Shown: positions 21,401 through 31,723, counted from the stretch's first letter. The stretch is DNA of 64,000 bases from an uncultured Clostridia bacterium (GCA_934777435.1 CAKVNK010000002.1:310001-374000); one strand, 5' to 3'. The notes: generated from the sequence alone by a model not told the origin. Made by a program: numbers and translations.

Positions 21401-24400
21401 ATTTAGAAAATCTGCGTGTTGGCAGTTATAGTTTGATTGTTTCAACCTATGGCGGACTTGTGAATACTTTAAATGTTGTTGTAACAGCACCAACAACTGG
21501 CACAGAAAAAATCTTCCAACGTGAAAATTCAGCAGAAGTTGTGGTTAAAGATAACGCAATTTACAAATTAAATGCAGGCAACAATGCACAAAACACCAAA
21601 GGTGTTGGCTATGCATATGGTAAAGTTGGTGAAACACCAAGTTATTTGCCAGGTTTAGTGAATATTAGCAGTTTTGAGTTTAGTTTCTCTGGCAGTGAAA
21701 GTTTGGAACTTGTAAGAAATGTTGATGAAAACAAAGTTATTACTAGTTATGTTTTAAGAACTGTTAATGATAACGAAGAAGCACGTAAAACAGTTTTAAC
21801 AGTCAGCCGTGATGCTGACGGAGATTGGACATTTGTTAGAGGCGAATATGCCAACACAAGTTTGGTTGTAAACCTTGGCGTTGCAATGGACACTTTTGCA
21901 GACGATATTGAGTGGAAAATCACATTTACTTCAAGTCGTCAAATTGACGAAAATAAGGCGTGGACAGAAATTTATGCAGACACTCACATTCAATTTTTTG
22001 AAGCAATAGATAACAACACTAAAACTGAATTTACAACAAATGCGTTGTTCCAAATCACAGATAGTTCAAGCACAACACCAAGTTTCAATATTTACAAATT
22101 AAACACTGCTGGTTTATATGAAATTTATAACAGCAACATTTCAACTGAAACAGGTGTCGGTAGCCTTCCTGCTGGCACTTATATGGTTGAATTTGTGGTT
22201 GGTGAAGGGAGTAAACAAGAAATTTTAGCATCTTTCCCAAACATTGTGGTATATCCAAATGTGTTTGCAACTTGGAAAACTGATAGCCTTACAAGCGAAA
22301 CAACTTATAATTTAACTGATTTGTTGGAACTTAAAAAATATAAAGAAACCAACAACGAAGGCAAAGTATATGGTGCAACAATCACTAATTTGATTTATAA
22401 TCAAGCAGATTTAGAAAATATCACAAATTTTGAAGGCTTTGCTATTGATTGCAATGTAAATGAAGAAAACAGCACAACAAAACTTGTAAGTTTGTCTGCT
22501 GACAAACAAGTGCAAGTTGGTTATATTAAAGATTTGTTTGTAAAAGACCTTAACAACACAACCGATTGCACAGTTGGTTTAAAATATGCTGACAGCATTG
22601 TTGGTGCAAGCCACAATATTCGCATTAAAAACAAATATGCAATCAAAATGACTGCTGACAAAATGTTTATGGTTAACCGTGACAGCCTTGTTGGCAATGT
22701 TGGTGTAACAGAAAGTGATGCTGATGTCCCAATAACAGATGTAAATATTGTTGTCGGTGACTATGAATTGACAGCAAGCAAAGTTGTAACAAACAACATT
22801 TCAGCAAACAGCAAAGTTAATGCAAATTACACTTTCACAATTAATGGCAAAGAATATGTTTATTCAACAGAAATCACACTTTTACCATATGTTCCTGCAA
22901 CGGTTTCAGTGTCCGACACAACTGAAACATATTCAGAAAACGCAACATTTGATATTATCAACAGTGTGTTTGGTTTTGAATATAATGATAAAGGTATTTT
23001 AAAAGATACTAATATTAAAAATATATATGTAGAAAGCGTTTTGGTTGACGGGGTTGAATCCTACAATTATTTTGCAAATGGTAAAAATTTTGTTAAAGGT
23101 GTTGGTTATTTCACTTCAACCGCACAGGCTGGTAATGTTAGTTTTGTAACCGCTATTGGGGCAATAACTGGTGCAAGCAAATCAATAACAATACTTTATC
23201 ATATAGATTACATTAACGGTGAAGGATACATATATTCACATACACTTGTTATTAAAAACTATTTATCAGCAGAAGCACAATATCCTTTGATTGACGAAAT
23301 AGACGGCAAAACAATCACAAATGCTCAACTTTATATGGTTGCAGTTGACGGCAAAGCCGACGATGTTAAATTGTTTGGCGGTAGTGAACGTGGCAACAAC
23401 ATTTATAGTTTTAACAGTGGTTTAAGTTTTGAACCTGTTACTATCGGTCAAGTTGTTGATATGAGTGCAGATTCAAGTTTGGACGTAAGACGTGCAAAAG
23501 TTACAAATTTGGTAACAGAAAGCAAAGAACTTAATAGTGTGGCAAGTGTTGAACTTGTGGCATATGAAAGTAGCCAAAAAGCAAGATATTATGTAAACGG
23601 CAATGGTATTACAGTTAGTGGAACAGTGGTTACATTTAATCCAAGTGAATTGCTTGACGCTGGTTCAAATGCATACTTCTTGTTTAAGGTTTACACAACT
23701 TCTGGCAATTATTGTTTCTATCTTGTGAAATTGAATAAACAATCTGGCAATTTAACCAATATGACTCGTGCAGATGTTGTAAATGAAGTGGAAGTTGATG
23801 GTTCAACCACAGAAATTGGCATTGTTCCAACAGATTGGACTGCCGAAATCAATGGTAAAACTTTAACCGAACTTTACGGCATAACAAGCACAAGCAATTT
23901 AAGTTATTACTTGCTTGGAATAAAAGCAAATGGCAACACAGATATTGGGACTTTCGATTATGAAGGCATTACAAGGGCAGATTCAACTGAATTGTTTGAC
24001 GCAAATAGTCAATACAAAAAATTGACACTTACAAACGGCAAATTTGAAATTGCAAATCCTAATAGATTTGTTCAAATTAAAGTTGGTATTGTTTACAGTG
24101 ATGATAATGTTGTGGCATACATTGGTAGTTACACAACAAGCATTTCAGTAACAAGCAACTTGAATATTTATAACGAAACAAGCAATCCAAACGGCTTGTT
24201 AAACAAAAAGGCTGGTGAGTTTGGCCGCTATTCAGCAACTTTAACACGCCTTGCGACAGCAGAACAACCTGAATCAATCTTGTTAAACAGTGCTACTGGA
24301 GTTGATGTTAAAATTGAATCAGTTGAATTAACTGGTTCAACAGCAAACAAATTCTATCAAAACTATGCTGGTGATGAAGGTGCGTACACTGGCGTAACTA

Positions 24401-27400
24401 TTGCACCAAAGGGCTTTAAAAATAATTACATTATCCAAATTGACGGTGCAAACATTATTGTTAACACTTATATCACAACTGATTTGGCGTTTACAGTTAA
24501 ATTTAATGTTGCTGGGGCAATAGTGATTGTGGACTTCAAGTTCAACGCTGTTACAGTTGACCAAATTGGCGATGTTGTGCTTGGCAGTTTTGATACTTCA
24601 ACAGGCTTTAACACAACACTCGACTTGAACAGCAGAATTGGTGACTATGTTGGTGAAATTGAGTATGCCGACACATTTGCTGAAAATACAAAAGGTAAAT
24701 ATAAACCTGAAAACAAAACAGTTGATTATATCAAAACACAAATCACAACAACAAATCAAGGTGTTGCGACATTAATGTTGATTAAATTGCTTGATATTGA
24801 TACAAACCAAAGCGTCAAACGTGATTTCAATGTGACCGTTTATCCGGCTTATCATGTTGAACAAAGTTTGGCTGGTGGCACAGAAGCAAGCCCATATCAA
24901 GCACAAGCAACAAATAATTATAATAGTCCGATTGGTAGCAAGGCTACAATCACAAAAGAAAACCACTCAGACCTTGGATATATAACTTATATCTTGCGTA
25001 ATGGTGCGGACGGTGGCTTAAAGATTTATGTTAAAGATAGCACATCACTTAAATTTAAGGCTGGCACATTAAATGCAGGCACAGAATTGAGTGAAAACTG
25101 TGCAAAGTATGTTGTAACAAATGAAGCAACAGGCACACTTTTAACCGCAGAAGGTAATATTGTTCCAGAATTTAACGATGAAGCAACAGCACAACTTGGC
25201 TTTGTGCATATGACTCAAAGCAAAACAGTGCTTTTGACAATCAGTTTGTTAAATGGTGCCGAAGAAATCTGTGATAGAAACAACAGCAACAACGCTGTGT
25301 CAATCAATTTCTTTGTATCATTGCCTTCAACTTACACAAATTTAAAGGCAAATTACACAATTAAAAATGCCAACCATGACAACTTTGTGGCTGGCACAAG
25401 TCAAGATAATATTTTGAAATATTTGTTCAGCAACGCCTATGGTACAAGCGGAAATGAAAATAACATTTATTCTTCAATCCGTATGTCAGTTGTGGCTGGT
25501 TTAAATTCAGAAGGTAAAGATAATGTTATAACTGAATTTGATGCTGAAAAAATGGGCTTCTTAAATGCTAATAACCCTAACTATTTAAAACTTGTTTTGG
25601 GTGACAGTTTGCGTTATGAAGCAAACAGTTCAGATAATGATTATAAACTTGTTATTGGTTCAGTTTCAAACGCAACACAAACATGGTTAAGGCTTAACAA
25701 TGCGGCTGGTTTGGAAAGTGATGTTTATACAATAAACATTTTAACTGAAAAAGACAAATTGATTTATAATGCAGACACTGATGACCAAGCATATTTAACA
25801 AACCACTCTCAATGGGTGGTTGACGGCAACAATCAATATGCTTCAGTTGTTATCAATGATAATGATAAAGAAGCAGGCTTTAACTATTTGTCTAACTACA
25901 CACAAAACAAAATTGCAAAAATTTATGATGTGCGTAACGATTCATTCAATATTGTTAAAGGCAACGCTTATGTTAACGGTTCAAGTGCATCAACATTTGA
26001 ATTAACAAAAGCAACAGACGAAAATGGTTTGGTTGTTGAAGGTAGTTATTTGCTTACTATCACTCAGGTTAAAGTGAAATATATGGTTGCAATTTATCGC
26101 AGTGAAAACCGTGAAATAATGTTCAACATAACACGTGATTTAAGCAACGATATTTGCAGAAATTTGGTTGTAACATTTGATATTTACACTAACTCTGGTT
26201 TGATTTGTTCAGGCTTTACATTGAATATTTACAACTACAACATCAGTGCAACCGAAAACGAATATTTTGCAACTGAAACATTTAAGTTGGCAGATTTGTT
26301 AACAGTAACTGACAATTCTTTAGATGCATCTATGCCTGTGGCAGATTTAACCTACGATTTGGTTTTAGATACAAACACAACCTATTATGTTGTTAATGGC
26401 CAAAGAGTTTATGTAACAAAAGGCTCTAACGACTTGTTTGAATACAATACCACAAACAAGACAATCACAACATATCAAGTGCCAGAACAAGTGCAATTAA
26501 CAGCATATATCAAAATCACATCTGGCAGTAGTTCATATATTGTGGATATTGTAAGACGTGTGGTAACAATCAAACGCAATATTCAATTTAAAGTGGGTGG
26601 CAATGAAGTTGCACCGGGCAGCCAATTTAGTTCAAATTACAACTTGGCTGATAATGGTAACTACATTAAAAACACAAGCAACGAAATAACAGGCTTTACC
26701 ACACCAAGTTTGGTTAATAATTTGGGTTTGACTTTAAATTATATTAAAAATGATGTATCAATCACAATCTCACCGGACATTGCAAGCATAACAATCAGTC
26801 AAATTGAAGTGGCTGACTATACTGGCAATAATATTGCAGATTATGTGACACTTACAGATGATTATAAACTTAAATTTGTGCGTGACTTCACCGGTACAGT
26901 TACAATCAGTTTAGGCTACAAAACCAACAGCGGATACTTCCGTCAATACTGGGATATTAATGTGGTTGGTTTGCAAACATTTACATATTTAAATAACCCA
27001 ACATATCCTTTGGTTGATAATGGTATGTCTTATACTTCTGGTCAAGTTGTTAACATTGTTAATCCAAGCCAAGCAAACACACCAGCAATCGTTGCGAACT
27101 CTAATGTAAGCAGTGCAGAAGGTGTGACAGTTAAATATGGAATTTCTGGTGAATATATCGTGCTTGATTTGGCAACATTTAACAGCAATGTTAATATGAC
27201 ATATTTGCTTAACAGCAGTAACTTTGCAACATCAACAAAATTGTCAGAATTTAACCAAATTGATTTTGAAGCAACACAAATAACCAAGAGTTTACCACTT
27301 GTGCCACAATCAAAAGCGGATAACCCTGTTGATTATTACGTGATTTATAGATTTGTTTACACATATGCTGGTGCAGATTCTCAACCATATTTTGCAATTT

Positions 27401-28947
27401 ACAAAGTGCGTAATGTTGCAACAGTGACATTAGCACCAGACGTAGACACTGCAATTAATGTGGACGAAACAACAAATCCAATATTTAGTGGCAAAAAACT
27501 TAACTTGTTTTATTTTGCAGAAACCTTTGGCACAGCAGAAACTGGCACAACAACAATCAAGTATGTTAGTGGAACAGGTAAAAATGAATATTTGCTTAAT
27601 GGCAAGCGTGTGCCTGGCACAGTTGAAAACAGCGTGTTAACAATCAACGACAACGGAAAAACTTATAAATTTGATTATTCCGTAACAGCAACACTCTCTA
27701 TCAATGGTGGGGACGAAATTGTGCGTTCAGGTATTGAAACCTATTACACGGATGATTCGACAAAATCAATGTTTAACAGTGATTATGCAAATGTTTTAAG
27801 GTTTAAAGACTTTATTGATAACATCACAAAAATCACAATAAATAATGTTGAATACACAAGTTTAAATGGCGAAAACAATGGTATTATCACATTGAATTTA
27901 GCGGGTAAAATATTGTTTACAAACAGTGCAGAAACACAACTTAAAATCTTCTTAAACAGCAGTGCAACTGAAATGGACGCCTTTGATATTACATTAACAG
28001 GCAACCAAACAATCACAGCAAAAGGCAGTTTGTGGCTTTCACAAATCTTCCAAACTGGTGGTTATGCAACTGACTATAACATTGCTGGTATAACAAACGG
28101 TTCTGCAGATGCAAGTTGGTTTAACAATGCAACTAGTGTAGATCGCAACAGCACCAAAATTTACGAATTCACCATTGATGAAGAAACTTATAGCGTTTAT
28201 AAAGTTGTGGCATCTGGTGATAGTGTTGGTGGTGGTATCTACGCTGTAAGTGCAACATTTAATTACTTGGTTGGTAAATCTACAAGCATATATGGTGTTG
28301 ACTACCTTTCAAGGGGCGAAAGCAACTGCTTCCGTGTTCAATATAAAGAAGGTCAAAATTCAATAATTAACCTTTCAAGTGCCGTTAAACATTACCACAA
28401 TGACACTGCTACTGGTGCTTTGGTGGCAGAAGTTGTGCCTAATGTGTCAATCACAGCAACTGACCGTAATATTGTGCATATTGAGAACATTGCAAATGTG
28501 CAAGTTTTGGAAGCAGACCTTATTGAAGCAAAACAAAACAATAAAGACGCATCTTACATTTTGGCTAACTTGACATTGAGTCAAAATAATTTGGTTGCAG
28601 TTGTAAGATTTGATTTGCCAGAACTTACCTATGTTGTAAACTATGAACCTATAACAGAAGACAATGTAAGCAGTGTTAAGTTTGCACTTTCAACAGTTGA
28701 ATCTAACATCGCAAATTGTCGTAATGTGTTGGCCTATGATGAAAGTAACAACACATATATCAGCCTAAACAGTGATAATCAAATTGTTATGAACACAGCA
28801 ACTTTAACTGAATATAAGGCTTCAAACGCTGGGGCAACCTATATGAAAGTTAGTTACAGATTAACATACACAAAGATTGATGAAACAGGCACAGAAAATC
28901 AGGTTGAAATCAACTTTGCGATTAGATGGAAATTGTCTGCTGATTAA
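18433..28947 (+). CDS. Giant membrane-anchored exported protein, 3504 aa
   Basis: One uninterrupted frame of 10.5 kb. The basic start MAKRIFK and a single hydrophobic segment (about residues 7-30) with no clear cleavage site suggest an N-terminal anchor, leaving about 3470 residues outside the cell. The outer part is a long run of beta-rich segments high in Thr, Asn, Val and Asp, with few Cys, Trp or His, as in stacked Ig-like or adhesin domains. No C-terminal sorting signal or second membrane helix is present; the protein ends FAIRWKLSAD. I recognise no enzyme motif. It has its own consensus promoter (18268) and terminator (29033). An adhesin, S-layer-like fibre or surface scaffold is possible. 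The similarly anchored 614-residue protein at 37791 may belong to the same class. Confidence 0.9.
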   Translation: MAKRIFKVIGIVLASVLGFVGGMVGVLAIMGKFKTPVVYPKQLVFAEPEMIIEDYNNYELDQGTNLYLSVDKTENVNGEVVTNKGIYSFTLTGVSGEDHEVTKKDCLLTITSGANLIQLCDENGDTSAVEKVNGKFKIKCNEKTYFRLKAIENQKFTGLSYGKIVLKAEDERMMASTGNNGLTIWVDRVVKKIGINNETPNKGDTRSYQVGLEEGLAFKAVSSPAYALNPISKSGFGGKIVEFYYFDRGAMSESGALTEWTLININDLSKYPFLTYNEDENMLYFRANTTDLAGQTYKFRVAVFETYVARERYLASIEGRENQISNLDRMAEMVWSAFDVNVKSAKITEIGSETANIDLSLFEQNNNLVMSADVENGKNLRLYMKGAGTRTYSRFYEADFDLRTINLIKEANSEAIVDIYSVWFKSYVESDFTSGNVPRLNLNTKVGNTFLDFFVYDSTTQSYRLATQAEFDYTATHVAGTNDENRTFNVAVKSLPNIPEGSQLVLGAMVVNNSGEYYFTSIDVSVAENDLSFAYIGGKQEYTLNIGYNKDRVGNYTVDPGSLNFEDVVEINGGSYRACVFVTPKNDEGEYDIEVLPNIVYTKVVNGDTKQYVLVGYFVGGKFVNQIKAKNGAKNVSTKLYLLQLQNDYNFNFGDGEFDAAEMYINSVFTKTMYNTETQQYDTIFTYNDSEAYTIGKDGDVDTILLNGDKGERFVDANRMLVINIKYVLPENEITLSNFKNGISNSLVNKKPDRVDLIAGFVYTAELNSSIQGLLKNIYSANVDGIETFKQYFSVVVLDQNGNVVENDSKLNITNVILNTATTNPDEGEAQIENTTISVEFELNDNADSAVATNARTYKLVFAYGNIKVESDLIFAVSDKPTKISLAYNTIITGEDETQTGTVTYVDLGNAKLNVVIGCESNAYTYSYTLTNTNGGVIYDYGNTFTLNAYNTELTAAPSFYVSPAYRDLHEGNRNEILYSVQGVEGYVTNLENLRVGSYSLIVSTYGGLVNTLNVVVTAPTTGTEKIFQRENSAEVVVKDNAIYKLNAGNNAQNTKGVGYAYGKVGETPSYLPGLVNISSFEFSFSGSESLELVRNVDENKVITSYVLRTVNDNEEARKTVLTVSRDADGDWTFVRGEYANTSLVVNLGVAMDTFADDIEWKITFTSSRQIDENKAWTEIYADTHIQFFEAIDNNTKTEFTTNALFQITDSSSTTPSFNIYKLNTAGLYEIYNSNISTETGVGSLPAGTYMVEFVVGEGSKQEILASFPNIVVYPNVFATWKTDSLTSETTYNLTDLLELKKYKETNNEGKVYGATITNLIYNQADLENITNFEGFAIDCNVNEENSTTKLVSLSADKQVQVGYIKDLFVKDLNNTTDCTVGLKYADSIVGASHNIRIKNKYAIKMTADKMFMVNRDSLVGNVGVTESDADVPITDVNIVVGDYELTASKVVTNNISANSKVNANYTFTINGKEYVYSTEITLLPYVPATVSVSDTTETYSENATFDIINSVFGFEYNDKGILKDTNIKNIYVESVLVDGVESYNYFANGKNFVKGVGYFTSTAQAGNVSFVTAIGAITGASKSITILYHIDYINGEGYIYSHTLVIKNYLSAEAQYPLIDEIDGKTITNAQLYMVAVDGKADDVKLFGGSERGNNIYSFNSGLSFEPVTIGQVVDMSADSSLDVRRAKVTNLVTESKELNSVASVELVAYESSQKARYYVNGNGITVSGTVVTFNPSELLDAGSNAYFLFKVYTTSGNYCFYLVKLNKQSGNLTNMTRADVVNEVEVDGSTTEIGIVPTDWTAEINGKTLTELYGITSTSNLSYYLLGIKANGNTDIGTFDYEGITRADSTELFDANSQYKKLTLTNGKFEIANPNRFVQIKVGIVYSDDNVVAYIGSYTTSISVTSNLNIYNETSNPNGLLNKKAGEFGRYSATLTRLATAEQPESILLNSATGVDVKIESVELTGSTANKFYQNYAGDEGAYTGVTIAPKGFKNNYIIQIDGANIIVNTYITTDLAFTVKFNVAGAIVIVDFKFNAVTVDQIGDVVLGSFDTSTGFNTTLDLNSRIGDYVGEIEYADTFAENTKGKYKPENKTVDYIKTQITTTNQGVATLMLIKLLDIDTNQSVKRDFNVTVYPAYHVEQSLAGGTEASPYQAQATNNYNSPIGSKATITKENHSDLGYITYILRNGADGGLKIYVKDSTSLKFKAGTLNAGTELSENCAKYVVTNEATGTLLTAEGNIVPEFNDEATAQLGFVHMTQSKTVLLTISLLNGAEEICDRNNSNNAVSINFFVSLPSTYTNLKANYTIKNANHDNFVAGTSQDNILKYLFSNAYGTSGNENNIYSSIRMSVVAGLNSEGKDNVITEFDAEKMGFLNANNPNYLKLVLGDSLRYEANSSDNDYKLVIGSVSNATQTWLRLNNAAGLESDVYTINILTEKDKLIYNADTDDQAYLTNHSQWVVDGNNQYASVVINDNDKEAGFNYLSNYTQNKIAKIYDVRNDSFNIVKGNAYVNGSSASTFELTKATDENGLVVEGSYLLTITQVKVKYMVAIYRSENREIMFNITRDLSNDICRNLVVTFDIYTNSGLICSGFTLNIYNYNISATENEYFATETFKLADLLTVTDNSLDASMPVADLTYDLVLDTNTTYYVVNGQRVYVTKGSNDLFEYNTTNKTITTYQVPEQVQLTAYIKITSGSSSYIVDIVRRVVTIKRNIQFKVGGNEVAPGSQFSSNYNLADNGNYIKNTSNEITGFTTPSLVNNLGLTLNYIKNDVSITISPDIASITISQIEVADYTGNNIADYVTLTDDYKLKFVRDFTGTVTISLGYKTNSGYFRQYWDINVVGLQTFTYLNNPTYPLVDNGMSYTSGQVVNIVNPSQANTPAIVANSNVSSAEGVTVKYGISGEYIVLDLATFNSNVNMTYLLNSSNFATSTKLSEFNQIDFEATQITKSLPLVPQSKADNPVDYYVIYRFVYTYAGADSQPYFAIYKVRNVATVTLAPDVDTAINVDETTNPIFSGKKLNLFYFAETFGTAETGTTTIKYVSGTGKNEYLLNGKRVPGTVENSVLTINDNGKTYKFDYSVTATLSINGGDEIVRSGIETYYTDDSTKSMFNSDYANVLRFKDFIDNITKITINNVEYTSLNGENNGIITLNLAGKILFTNSAETQLKIFLNSSATEMDAFDITLTGNQTITAKGSLWLSQIFQTGGYATDYNIAGITNGSADASWFNNATSVDRNSTKIYEFTIDEETYSVYKVVASGDSVGGGIYAVSATFNYLVGKSTSIYGVDYLSRGESNCFRVQYKEGQNSIINLSSAVKHYHNDTATGALVAEVVPNVSITATDRNIVHIENIANVQVLEADLIEAKQNNKDASYILANLTLSQNNLVAVVRFDLPELTYVVNYEPITEDNVSSVKFALSTVESNIANCRNVLAYDESNNTYISLNSDNQIVMNTATLTEYKASNAGATYMKVSYRLTYTKIDETGTENQVEINFAIRWKLSAD

Positions 28948-29032
28948 TTAGTTCAAATGTTGGCAAAAGTCAATGCCAAACTGACTAATTTGTATAGGTT
29001 TGGTTTGAAAGTTTAATAATGCTAGATAAAAC

Positions 29033-29069
29033 AAAAAGCGTGTGTAAAAAAAACATACACGCTTTTTTG
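29033..29069 (+). terminator. Terminator of the giant gene
   Basis: AGCGTGTGTA and CATACACGCT form a long GC-containing stem, with A run before and six T after. Confidence 0.92.
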
Positions 29070-29214
29070 TGTGTGCGTAGAGTGGTTGTGTGGCATTAAA
29101 CACGTTTAATGGGTTTTAAAATTTGCAAAATATAAAATTACTATACTAATTATTTGGCATATTTTCTTGACAAAGATTTTTTGCACGATTAAAATACTAT
29201 TTAAGGAGAATTGT

Positions 29215-29451
29215 ATGTCAAACCAAGAAGAATTTGAAAATAAGTGTATGGACATTATTGAAGTTATTGTTTCAATAAGTGTTAAACAAGATAGGCAAGG
29301 TGCAATAGCAGTTGCAAAAAAGATGCTTGATGCAGCAAGCAAAAAAACAACAAATAAAGAAGTTATTGCAATTTACGAACGTGTTGTGCATGAATTTGAA
29401 ATTGCCACAGATGATGAATATAATATGTTAAGAAAGCAAATCTTTGGCTAA
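29215..29451 (+). CDS. Small conserved-looking hypothetical protein, 78 aa
   Basis: A 78-residue soluble, helical, charged protein with no recognised domain. The AAGGAGAA site eight bases before ATG 29215 fixes the start; an upstream in-frame TTG at 29167 lacks such a site. It ends ten bases before sepF begins, so it opens the sepF-lspA cluster. A cell-division or housekeeping role is only a guess from position. Confidence 0.75.
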   Translation: MSNQEEFENKCMDIIEVIVSISVKQDRQGAIAVAKKMLDAASKKTTNKEVIAIYERVVHEFEIATDDEYNMLRKQIFG

Positions 29452-29461
29452 AGGGTTGCGT

Positions 29462-29902
29462 ATGGGTTTTTTTAATTGGATAATGAACGGCCTTGGTTTT
29501 GAAGGCGAAAATAAAAAGAAAAAGAAGTCAACAGAAGTGGCAACAGAAGATAAGTATGCCAACTTTAATTTGCATGAACGTGTTAAGGGTGAAACCAACA
29601 CGGCAGAAAGTTTTACAACAACCAGTTTTAACAATTTTGGCATACAAAGTGAAAGCAACATAATTTTGGTTGAGCCAAAATCGCACAAAGAGATTCAACA
29701 GGTTGTGGACTATTTAAAACAAGGGCAAACCATTGCTGTTAACTTGGAAGGTATTGCACAAGCGGATAGTGAACGTATTTTGGACTTTTTGTCTGGTGCA
29801 TTGTATGGCTTGGACGGTAGCATACACCGTTGGCATGGCGATTTGTTTATTTTAACACCAAATGGGCATAAAATTTTACGTCCAGATAGTGAACAAGGCT
29901 AA
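29462..29902 (+). CDS. sepF: Cell division protein SepF
   Basis: 146 residues. SepF polymerises and tethers FtsZ to the membrane at the division septum. The N-terminus MGFFNWIMNGLGFE is the amphipathic membrane-binding helix, followed by a charged linker (18-65). The conserved core starts at about residue 70 with ILVEPKSHKEIQQVVDYLK, and GQTIAVNLEGIAQADSERILDFLSG-type residues are present. ATG 29462 is chosen for the AAAGGG site and the family N-terminus; a TTG six codons earlier would add an unlikely MAKGLR. It lies upstream of lspA, as in many Firmicutes. Confidence 0.92.
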   Translation: MGFFNWIMNGLGFEGENKKKKKSTEVATEDKYANFNLHERVKGETNTAESFTTTSFNNFGIQSESNIILVEPKSHKEIQQVVDYLKQGQTIAVNLEGIAQADSERILDFLSGALYGLDGSIHRWHGDLFILTPNGHKILRPDSEQG

Positions 29903-29935
29903 CCATTTATGGGTTGAGCCGATTAAAAGGCAGAT

Positions 29936-30433
29936 ATGAAAAAATTTATTGTAAGTTTGGTTACAATTATATGTGTTTTGGTGGCGGACCTTGTCACCAA
30001 ACATTTTTTATCTGCTGTGGACTATTATAACCTTATTCCAGGTGTTATTTCCATTGCAACAAACCATGGCAACACTGGGGCAGCATTTGGTATGTTTGAA
30101 GGCAAAACGCTTGCGTTGATTATTGTTACAATCATTATGTTGATAGCATTGTTTATTTACAATCATTATGTAAAAAACAAAACGATATTTTATTGTCTAT
30201 CTTTCAGTTTTGTTGTTGGTGGGGCAGTTGGCAATTTGATTGACCGCTGTGTTTTGGGTCACGTGCGTGATTTCCTTTACTTTGATTTTTGGCCTTCATT
30301 TCCTATCTTTAACATTGCAGATAGTTTTTTGTGTATTGGTTGTGCTATGCTTGCAATCTTTATTTTATTTTTGCAAAACAAACAAGAAAAATCAAAAGAT
30401 AAAAAGCCTGAAAAAGACGCTGAAAATAAATAA
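29936..30433 (+). CDS. lspA: Lipoprotein signal peptidase LspA
   Basis: 165 residues with four membrane helices. It removes the signal peptides of prolipoproteins in the cytoplasmic membrane after diacylglyceryl transfer. The catalytic aspartates are D103 in GNLIDR and D129 in FNIADS; the NTGAAFG motif at about 46-52 is also present. The C-terminal Lys/Glu-rich tail (from about 145) is cytoplasmic and longer than usual. It follows sepF by 33 bases and is probably co-transcribed with it. Confidence 0.95.
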   Translation: MKKFIVSLVTIICVLVADLVTKHFLSAVDYYNLIPGVISIATNHGNTGAAFGMFEGKTLALIIVTIIMLIALFIYNHYVKNKTIFYCLSFSFVVGGAVGNLIDRCVLGHVRDFLYFDFWPSFPIFNIADSFLCIGCAMLAIFILFLQNKQEKSKDKKPEKDAENK

Positions 30434-30642
30434 TTAAACCGATTTATAAATTAATTAAGTCTATTATGTCTATCATAAAGCGTGCGGTTAAAAGATTTTA
30501 AACCTATAAAAAATTGTAACATTGCAAATATTTATTTGCAAAAATAAAAATGGACATATGGAATATGCCAGAGATAATTGAAGATATAAAAAATAGACTT
30601 ATAAAAATGTTTATTAGATAAAATTTGAAAATTATAGATAAA

Positions 30643-31539
30643 ATGAAAACAATAGTGTGTGAACAAAACAATATCCGTTTAGACGTGTTTTTGGCTGAAA
30701 ACACAACTTTTTCACGCAGTTATGTTAAAACTTTAAACGAAAAGGGGCAAATTAAAGTTAATGGCTACTCTGTTAAAGCAGGCTATATTTTAAAGGCTGG
30801 CGACAAGGTTGAATATGCTGAACTTGAACCTGAAAAAATTTCAGCAGAAGCAGAAGATATACCACTTAACATTGTGTATGAAGATGACGATTTGTTGGTG
30901 ATAAACAAACAAGTTGGCTTGGTTGTGCACCCTTGCAATACTACAAAATCACACACATTGGTTAATGCTTTAATGTTTCACATTAAAAATTTAAGCACAA
31001 TCAATGGTGTTTTACGCCCTGGCATTGTGCATAGGTTGGATAAAGACACTGGCGGGCTTATGATTGTGGCAAAAAATGATAACGCCCACAAAATTTTAAG
31101 TTCACAACTTAAAGATAAAACCCTTAACAGAGAATATAAAGCCTTGATAAAAGGCCGTATAAAACAAGATTTTGAAGTGGAAGGCTATTTGGGGCGTAAC
31201 CCTAAAAACCGTGAACAAATGGCACTGGTTGGCGAACAAAATGGTAAATACAGCAAAACAATTTTCACCATTGACAAAGTTTTTGGCCACTACACACTGC
31301 TAAATTGTAAACTGACAACAGGACGTACACATCAAATTAGGGCTCACTTAAAAAGCATCAATCACCCAATAGTGGGGGATGTGCTCTATGGTGGGCAAGA
31401 TAAGGCAATCAAAACAAATGGTCAACTTTTGTTTGCGTATAAAATAAATTTTGTGCACCCAACAACAAACAAAACAATGAGTTTTGAAGTTGAGTTGCCA
31501 GACTATTTTAAAGCAGTGCTTAAACAAATTGGTGGCTAG
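30643..31539 (+). CDS. RluD-family pseudouridine synthase
   Basis: 298 residues. An N-terminal S4 RNA-binding domain (about 10-60) is followed by the RluA/RluD catalytic domain. The active-site motif is HRLDKDTGG at 130-138, with D133 as catalytic aspartate; GRTHQIRAHL at about 228-237 completes the fold. It isomerises uridines in 23S rRNA. In Firmicutes one such gene usually follows lspA, as here. The start is ambiguous: ATG 30643 gives the typical length, and TTG 30625 would add six residues; neither has a strong ribosome-binding site. The exact target uridines cannot be told. Confidence 0.93.
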   Translation: MKTIVCEQNNIRLDVFLAENTTFSRSYVKTLNEKGQIKVNGYSVKAGYILKAGDKVEYAELEPEKISAEAEDIPLNIVYEDDDLLVINKQVGLVVHPCNTTKSHTLVNALMFHIKNLSTINGVLRPGIVHRLDKDTGGLMIVAKNDNAHKILSSQLKDKTLNREYKALIKGRIKQDFEVEGYLGRNPKNREQMALVGEQNGKYSKTIFTIDKVFGHYTLLNCKLTTGRTHQIRAHLKSINHPIVGDVLYGGQDKAIKTNGQLLFAYKINFVHPTTNKTMSFEVELPDYFKAVLKQIGG

Positions 31540-31694
31540 CCTAAAACAATCGATAATCACTAGGCATAACAAACTTTGAAAAACTTTAAAAGTGTTAAGC
31601 AAACCATTGCAACAAGTTTTAAACAAGCCTAGTTAAATCTGCGTGCTTGGACAATCATTTTGGCTTATACGACAAATTTTTATGTTTAAAAAGT

Positions 31695-31723
31695 TTGGCT
31701 AGACACATATTTTGTGGTATAAT
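31695..31723 (+). promoter_or_regulatory. Promoter for the small membrane protein pair
   Basis: TTGGCT at 31695 and TATAAT at 31718 with a 17-base spacer, about 40 bases before the start at 31765. Confidence 0.7.

Noticed and set aside
18433..28947. Many short frames on both strands within the giant gene
   Set aside because: They are alternative frames of one long, consistent coding sequence.
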